DNA of 64,000 nucleotides from Diabrotica undecimpunctata. Taxonomy: Eukaryota; Arthropoda; Insecta; Coleoptera; Chrysomelidae. Of the stretch, positions 58,001-64,000 are shown in pieces. Position 1 is the stretch's first letter. Every line of letters starts with the position of its first letter. The stretch covers positions 121,231,411 to 121,295,410 of the forward strand of contig NC_092811.1 in NCBI RefSeq assembly GCF_040954645.1, given 5' to 3'. The notes beneath the pieces are model-generated. The model had not been told where the DNA came from and made no database searches. It saw only the letters and a list, made by a program, of their open reading frames with translations. The position numbers and the translations under genes are program-made.

Positions 58001-61000
58001 ACGTAGACGGTTCAGCTGTAGATGATGTCAATGTGGATAAGGTAGACGCAGGAGTAGTAGTTGTTGTGGACGTAGACGTCTCAGCTGAAGATGACGTTAT
58101 TGTGGAAGTAGATGGTTCAGCTGTAGATGATGTCAATGTGGATAAGGTAGATGCAGGAGTAGTAGTTGTTGTGGACGTAGACGTCTCAGCTGAAGAGGAC
58201 GTTATTGTGGAAGTAGATGGTTCAGCTGTAGATGATGTCAATGTGGATAAGGTAGACGCAGGTGTAGTTGTTGTTGTGGACGTAGACGTCTCAGCTGAAG
58301 AGGACGTTATTGTGGAAGTAGATGGTTCAGCTGTAGATGATGTCAATGTGGATAAGGTGGATGCAGGAGTAGTAGTTGTTGTGGACGTAGATGTTTCAGC
58401 TGAAGAGGAGGTTATTGTGGAAGTAGATGGTTCAGCTGTAGATGATGTCAATGTGGATAAGGTAGATGCAGGAGTAGAAGTTGTTGTGGACGTAGAGGGT
58501 TCAGCTGTAGATGATGTCAATGTGGATAAGGTAGACGCAGGAGTAGTAGTTGTTGTGGACGTAGACGTCTCAGCTGAAGATGACGTTATTGTGGAAGTAG
58601 ATGGTTCAGCTGTAGATGATGTCAATGTGGATAAGGTAGATGCAGGAGTAGTAGTTGTTGTGGACGTAGACGTCTCAGCTGAAGAGGACGTTATTGTGGA
58701 AGTAGATGGTTCAGCTGTAGATGATGTCAATGTGGATAAGGTAGACGCAGGAGTAGTTGTTGTTGTGGACGTAGACGTCTCAGCTGAAGAGGACGTTATT
58801 GTGGAAGTAGATGGTTCAGCTGTAGATGATGTCAATGTGGATAAGGTAGACGCAGGAGTAGTAGTTGTTGTGGACGTAGATGTTTCAGCTGAAGAGGAGG
58901 TTATTGTGGAAGTAGATGGTTCAGCTGTAGATGATGTCAATGTGGATAAGGTAGACGCAGGAGTAGTTGTTGTTGTGGACGTAGACGTCTCAGCTGAAGA
59001 GGACGTTATTGTGGAAGTAGATGGTTCAGCTGTAGATGAAGTCAATGTGGATAAGGTGGATGCAGGAGTAGTAGTTGTTGTGGACGTAGATGATTCAGGT
59101 GAAGAGGAGGTTATTGTGGAAGTAGATGGTTCAGCTGTAGATGATGTCAATGTGGATAAGGTAGATGCAGGAGTAGTAGTTGTTGTGGACGTAGAGGGTT
59201 CAGCTGTAGATGATGTCAATGTGGATAAGGTAGACGCAGGAGTAGTTGTTGTTGTGGACGTAGACGTCTCAGCTGAAGAGGACGTTATTGTGGAAGTAGA
59301 TGGTTCAGCTGTAGATGACGTCAATGTGGATAAGGTAGACGCAGGAGTAGTTGTTGTTGTGGACGTAGACGTCTCAGCTGAAGAGGACGTTATTGTGGAA
59401 GTAGATGGTTCAGCTGTAGATGATGTCAATGTGGATAAGGTAGACGCAGGAGTAGTAGTTGTTGTGGACGTAGACGTCTCAGCTGAAGAGGACGTTATTG
59501 TGGAAGTAGATGGTTCAGCTGTAGATGATGTCAATGTGGATAAGGTAGACGCAGGAGTAGTAGTTGTTGTGGACGTAGACGTCTCAGCTGAAGAGGACGT
59601 TATTGTGGAAGTAGATGGTTCAGCTGTAGATGATGTCAATGTGGATAAGGTAGACGCAGGAGTAGTAGTTGTTGTGGACGTAGACGTCTCAGCTGAAAAG
59701 GACGTTATTGTGGAAGTAGATGGTTCAGCTGTAGATGATGTCAATGTGGATAAGGTAGACGCAGGAGTAGTAGTTGTTGTGGAAGTAGACGTCTCAGCTG
59801 AAGAGGACGTTATTGTGGAAGTAGATGGTTCAGCTGTAGATGATGTCAATGTGGATAAGGTAGACGCAGGAGTAGCAGTTGTTGTGGAAGTAGATGGTTC
59901 AGCTGTAGATGATGTCAATGTGGATAAGGTAGACGCAGGAGTAGTAGTTGTTATGGACGTAGATGATTCAGCTGAAGAGGAGGTTATTGTGGAAGTAGAT
60001 GGTTCAGCTGTAGATGATGTCAATGTGGATAAGGTAGACGCAGGAGTGGTAGTTGTTGTGGACGTAGATGAGTCAGCTGAAGAGGAGGTTATTGTGGAAG
60101 TAGATGGTTCAGCTGTAGATGATGTCAATGTGGATAAGGTAGACGCAGGAGTAGTAGTTGTTGTGGAAGTAGATGGTTCAGCTGTAGATGATGTCAATGT
60201 GGATAAGGTAGACGCAGGAGTAGTAGTTGTTATGGACGTAGATGATTCAGCTGAAGAGGAGGTTATTGTGGAAGTAGATGGTTCAGCTGTAGATGATGTC
60301 AATGTGGATAAGGTAGACGCAGGAGTAGTAGTTATTGTGGAAGTAGATGGTTCAGCTGTAGATGATGTCAATGTGGATAAGGTAGACGCAGGAGCAGTAG
60401 TTGTTGTGGACGTAGATGTCTCAGCTGAAGAGGACGTTATTGTGGAAGTAGACGGTTCAGCTGTAGATGATGTCAATGTGGATAAGGTAGACGCAGGAGT
60501 AGTAGTTGTTATGGATGTAGATGGTTCAGCTGTAGATGATGTCAATGTGGATAAGGTAGGCGCAGGAGTAGTAGTTGTTGTGGAAGTAGATGGTTCAGCT
60601 GATGAGGACGTTATTGTGGAAGTAGATGGTTCAGCTGTAGATGATGTCAATGTGGATAAGGTAGACGCAGGAGTAGTAGTTGTTGTGGACGTAGATGATT
60701 CAGCTGACGAGGACGTTATTGTGGACGTAGATAGTTCAGCTGTAGACGAATTTATTGTGGAAGTAGATGGTTTACCTGTAGATGGAGTTATTGTGGACGT
60801 AGATTGTTCAGCTGTAAATGGTGTCATTGTGGATAAGGTAGACGCAGGAGTAGTAGTTGTTGTGGAAGTAGATGGTTCAGCTGCAGATGATGTCAATGTG
60901 GATAAAGTAGACGCAGAAGTAGTAGTTATTGTGGACGTAGATTGTTCAGCTGTAAATGGTGTCATTGTGGATAAGGTAGACGCAGGAGTAGTAGTTGTTG

Positions 61001-64000
61001 TGGAAGTAGATGGTTCAGCTGCAGATGATGTCAATGTGGATAAAGTAGACGCAGGAGTAGTAGTTGTTGTGGAAGTAGATGGTTCAGCTGTAGATGATGT
61101 CAATGTGGATAAAGTAGACGCAGGAGTAGTAGTTGTTGTGGAAGTAGATGGTTCAGCTGCAGATGATGTCAATGTGGATAAAGTAGACGCAGGAGTAGTA
61201 GTTGTTGTGGAAGTGGATGGTTCAGCTGATGAGGACGGTATTGTGGAAGTAGATGATTCAGCTGTAGATGATGTAAATGTGGATAAGCTAGACGCAGGAG
61301 TAGTAGTTGTTGTGAAAGTAGATGGTTCAGCTGGAGATGTCGTTAGTGTGGACGAAGATGGTTTAGCTGTAGACAAAGTTATTGTAGAAGTAGATGGTTT
61401 ACCTGTATATGGAGTTATTGTGGACGTAGATGGTTCATCTGTAGATGACGTCAATGTGGATAAGGTAGACGCAGGAGTAGTAGTTGTGGAGGTAGATGGT
61501 TCAGCTGAAGAGGACGTTAGTGTGGACGAAGATGGTTTAGCTGTAGACGAAGTTATTGTGGAAGTAGATGGTTTAGCTGTATATGGAGTTATTGTGGACG
61601 TAGATGGTTCATCTGTAGATGACGTCAATGTGGATAAGGTAGACGAAGGAGTAGTAGTTGTGGAAGTAGATGGTTTAGCTGAAGAGGACGGTATTGTGGA
61701 AGTAGATGGTTCAGCTGTAGATGATGTAAATGTGGATAAGCTAGACGCAGGAGTAGTAGTTGTGGAAGTAGATGGTTCAGCTGAAGAGGACGTTGGTGTG
61801 GACGAAGATGGTTTAGCTGTAGACGAAGTTGTTGTGGAAGTAGATGGTTTAGCTGTATATGGAGTTATTGTAGACGTAGATAATTCATCTGTAGATGACG
61901 TCAATGTGGATAAGGTAGACGCAGGAGTAGTAGTTGTGGAGGTAGATGGTTCAGCTGAAGAGGACGTTAGTGTGGACGAAGATGGTTTAGCTGTAGACGA
62001 AGTTGTTGTGGAAGTAGATGGTTTAGCTGTATATGGAGTTATTGTGGACGTAGATGGTTCATCTGTAGATGACGTCAATGTGGATAAGGTAGACGCAGGA
62101 GTAGTAGTTGTGGAAGTAGATGGTTTAGCTGAAGAGGACGGTATTGTGGAAGTAGATGGTTCAGCTGTAGATGATGTAAATGTGGATAAGGTAGACGCAG
62201 GAGTAGTAGTTGTGGGAGTAGATGGTTCAGCTGAAGAGGACGTTAGTGTGGACGAAGATGGTTTAGCTGTAGACGAAGTTGTTGTGGAAGTAGATGGTTT
62301 AGCTGTATATGGAGTTATTGTGGACGTAGATGGTTCATCTGTAGACGACGTCAATGTGGATAAGGTAGACGCAGGAGTAGTTGTTGTGGACGTAGATGAT
62401 TCAGCTGAAGAGGACGTTGTTGTGGACATTGATGGTTCAGCTGTAGATGATGTCAATGTGGATAAGGTAGACGCAGGAGTAGTAGTTGTTGTGGACGGAG
62501 ATGATTCAGCAGAAGAGGACGTTATTGTGGATGTAGATGGTTCAGCTGTAGATGATGTCAATGTGGATAAGCTAGACGCAGGAGTAGTAGTTGTTGTTGA
62601 AGTAGATGTTTTAGCTGTAGGTGATGTCAATGTGAATAAAGTAGACGCAGGAGTAGTAGTTGTTGTGGAAGTAGACGGTTCAGCTGGAGAGGACGGTATT
62701 GTGGAAGTAGATGGTTCAGCTGTAGATGATGTCAATGTGGATAAGCTAGTCGCAGGAGTAGTAGTTGTTATGGAAGTAGATGGTTCAGCTGTAGATGATG
62801 TCAATGTGAATAAAGTAGACGCAGGAGTAGTAGTTGTTGTGGAAGTAGACGGTTCAGCTGGAGAGGACGGTATTGTGGAAGTAGATTGTTCAGCTGTAGA
62901 TGATGTCAATGTGGATAAGCTAGACGCAGGAGTAGTAGTTGTTGTGGAAGTAGATGGTTCAGCTGGAGAGGACGGTATTGTGGAAGTAGATGGTTCAGCT
63001 GTAGATGATGTCAATGTGGATAAAGTAGACGCAGGAGTAGTAGTTGTTGTGGAAGTAGATGGTTCAGCTGCAGATGATGTCAATGTGGATAAAGTAGACG
63101 CAGGAGTAGTAGTTGTTGTGGAAGTAGATGGTTCAGCTGGAGAGGACGGTATTGTGGAAGTAGATGGTTCAGCTGGAGATGATGTCAATGTGGATAAGCT
63201 AGACGCAGGAGTAGTAGTTGTTGTGGAAGTAGACGGTTCAGCTGGAGAGGACGGTATTGTGGAAGTAGATTGTTCAGCTGTAGATGATGTCAATGTGGAT
63301 AAGCTAGACGCAGGAGTAGTAGTTGTTGTGGAAGTAGACGGTTCAGCTGGAGAGGACGGTATTGTGGAAGTAGATTGTTCAGCTGTAGATGATGTCAATG
63401 TGGATAAAGTAGACGCAGGAGTAGTAGTTGTTGTGGAAGTAGACGGTTCAGCTGGAGAGGACGGTATTGTGGAAGTAGATTGTTCAGCTGTAGATGATGT
63501 CAATGTGGATAAGCTAGACGCAGGAGTAGTAGTTGTTGTGGAAGTAGACGGTTCAGCTGGAGAGGACGGTATTGTGGAAGTAGATGGTTCAGCTGGAGAT
63601 GATGTCAATGTGGATAAAGTAGACGCAGGAGTAGTAGTTGTTGTGGAAGTAGACGGTTCAGCTGGAGAGGACGGTATTGTGGAAGTAGATTGTTCAGCTG
63701 TAGATGATGTCAATGTGGATAAAGTAGACGCAGGAGTAGTAGTTGTTGTGGAAGTAGACGGTTCAGCTGGAGAGGACGGTATTGTGGAAGTAGATGGTTC
63801 AGCTGGAGATGATGTCAATGTGGATAAAGTAGACGCAGGAGTAGTAGTTGTTGTGGAAGTAGACGGTTCAGCTGGAGAGGACGGTATTGTGGAAGTAGAT
63901 TGTTCAGCTGTAGATGATGTCAATGTGGATAAAGTAGACGCAGGAGTAGTAGTTGTTGTGGAAGTAGACGGTTCAGCTGGAGAGGACGGTATTGTGGAAG
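43033..64000 (-). CDS. Giant mucin gene, repeat exon (partial, continues beyond the window)
   Basis: One minus-strand frame is open for 20,968 bases, about 6,989 codons, with no stop. At the window edge it still reads repeat (TIPSSPAEPSTST...), so the protein start and signal peptide lie outside. The apparent start near 63923 is a TTG leucine codon, not a start. Nearly all of it is 12-residue units such as STSTITPSTSEP, or 35-residue blocks of 12+12+11 units ending TTTTTPASTLSTLTS. Ser and Thr make up roughly two thirds, most units hold one Glu and one or two Pro, and Cys is almost absent, as in O-glycosylated mucin domains. The last 150 codons before the donor at 43032 are unique (PPPIPVRTTTIGRSFATSSS; NNRPVFDVHDLSPLLDNSAF). 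Splicing to 25800-25663 adds a membrane anchor. The likely role is a cell-surface or luminal mucin; the family is not recognised. The repeat count may be affected by assembly. Confidence 0.85.
43495..55320 (-). repeat. 36-bp tandem array (12-residue mucin units)
   Basis: About 325 to 330 head-to-tail units of 36 bp, all in the same codon phase. On the plus strand the core looks like gttattgtggaagtagatgg then ttcagctgtagatgga. Variants alternate (AEP, SEP and VEP; TITP and TITI), and higher-order periods are visible: a marker variant at 46651 recurs at 47767 (31 units) and 48487 (20 units). Rare 6-bp insertions (near 43800 and 44200) keep the frame. Confidence 0.95.
55321..61300 (-). repeat. 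105-bp / 69-bp higher-order array
   Basis: Blocks of 35 residues (12+12+11) alternate with shorter 23-residue blocks (12+11). The plus-strand marker gatgatgtcaatgtggataa identifies each block. It clearly derives from the same 12-residue unit, with the third unit shortened to 11 residues (TPASTLSTLTS). Length changes are multiples of three throughout. Confidence 0.9.
61301..64000 (-). repeat. Composite mucin repeat zone up to the window edge
   Basis: At 61350-62380 longer composite units occur, with STDEPSTSTITPYTAKPSTS and SSTAKPSSSTLTSSSAEPST. From about 62640 to the edge, regular 35-residue units with STAEQSTSTIPSSPAEPSTS take over. Copies near the edge are very similar, which suggests recent amplification. 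Confidence 0.85.

Noticed and set aside
63900..63923. Start codon of the giant ORF near 63923
   Set aside because: The codon is TTG within a repeat unit (STLTSST), and the same frame is open to the window edge. The true start lies outside.

Overview
The window is nuclear DNA of an animal, almost certainly an insect. It has introns with GTAAGT-type donors and a dense mosaic of decayed non-LTR retrotransposons (RTE-, Jockey/CR1- and I-like), Penelope-like elements, Tc1/mariner, pogo, piggyBac and hAT transposons, tyrosine-recombinase (Crypton-like) fragments, a tRNA-derived SINE and long (TA)n tails. A beetle with a large, repeat-rich genome would fit, but that is inference from repeat content only.

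The main host gene is on the minus strand and spans at least 45 kb. Its largest visible exon (43033-64000) is one uninterrupted reading frame of almost 7,000 codons. It is nearly all Ser/Thr/Pro tandem repeat and is still open at the window edge. A good donor ends this exon. Three small downstream exons can be read by eye: 25800-25663 (a transmembrane segment plus a basic stop-transfer), 23850-23807 (44 bases) and 19061-18662 (a Pro/Ser/Asn-rich tail ending in a stop). Splice sites and codon phases (0, 0, then 2+1 bases) all agree. The product would be a giant single-pass type I membrane mucin of more than 7,100 residues with a cytoplasmic tail of about 150 residues. Its introns hold nearly all the transposons between 19 and 43 kb.

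Layout: 1-600, retroelement 3' pieces with a hammerhead-like fold; 700-2140, a broken intronless copy of an axonemal dynein intermediate chain (DNAI2-type); 2150-18330, layered transposon fragments, including a short ORF at 8866-10021 split by an RTE insertion; 18385-43032, the 3' end and introns of the mucin gene, filled with nested insertions (SINE in pogo in LINE; LINE tail in mariner in RTE; RTE in piggyBac; a Penelope-like copy with inverted terminal repeats); 43033-64000, the mucin exon with a 36-bp array (about 43.5-55.3 kb), a 105/69-bp array (about 55.3-61.3 kb) and a mixed composite array up to the edge.

No intact autonomous transposon was found; the least damaged is the RTE-type element at 38255-40862. 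The most interesting item is the giant mucin gene, because its short terminal exons lie far from the repeat exon and would be missed by single-ORF annotation.
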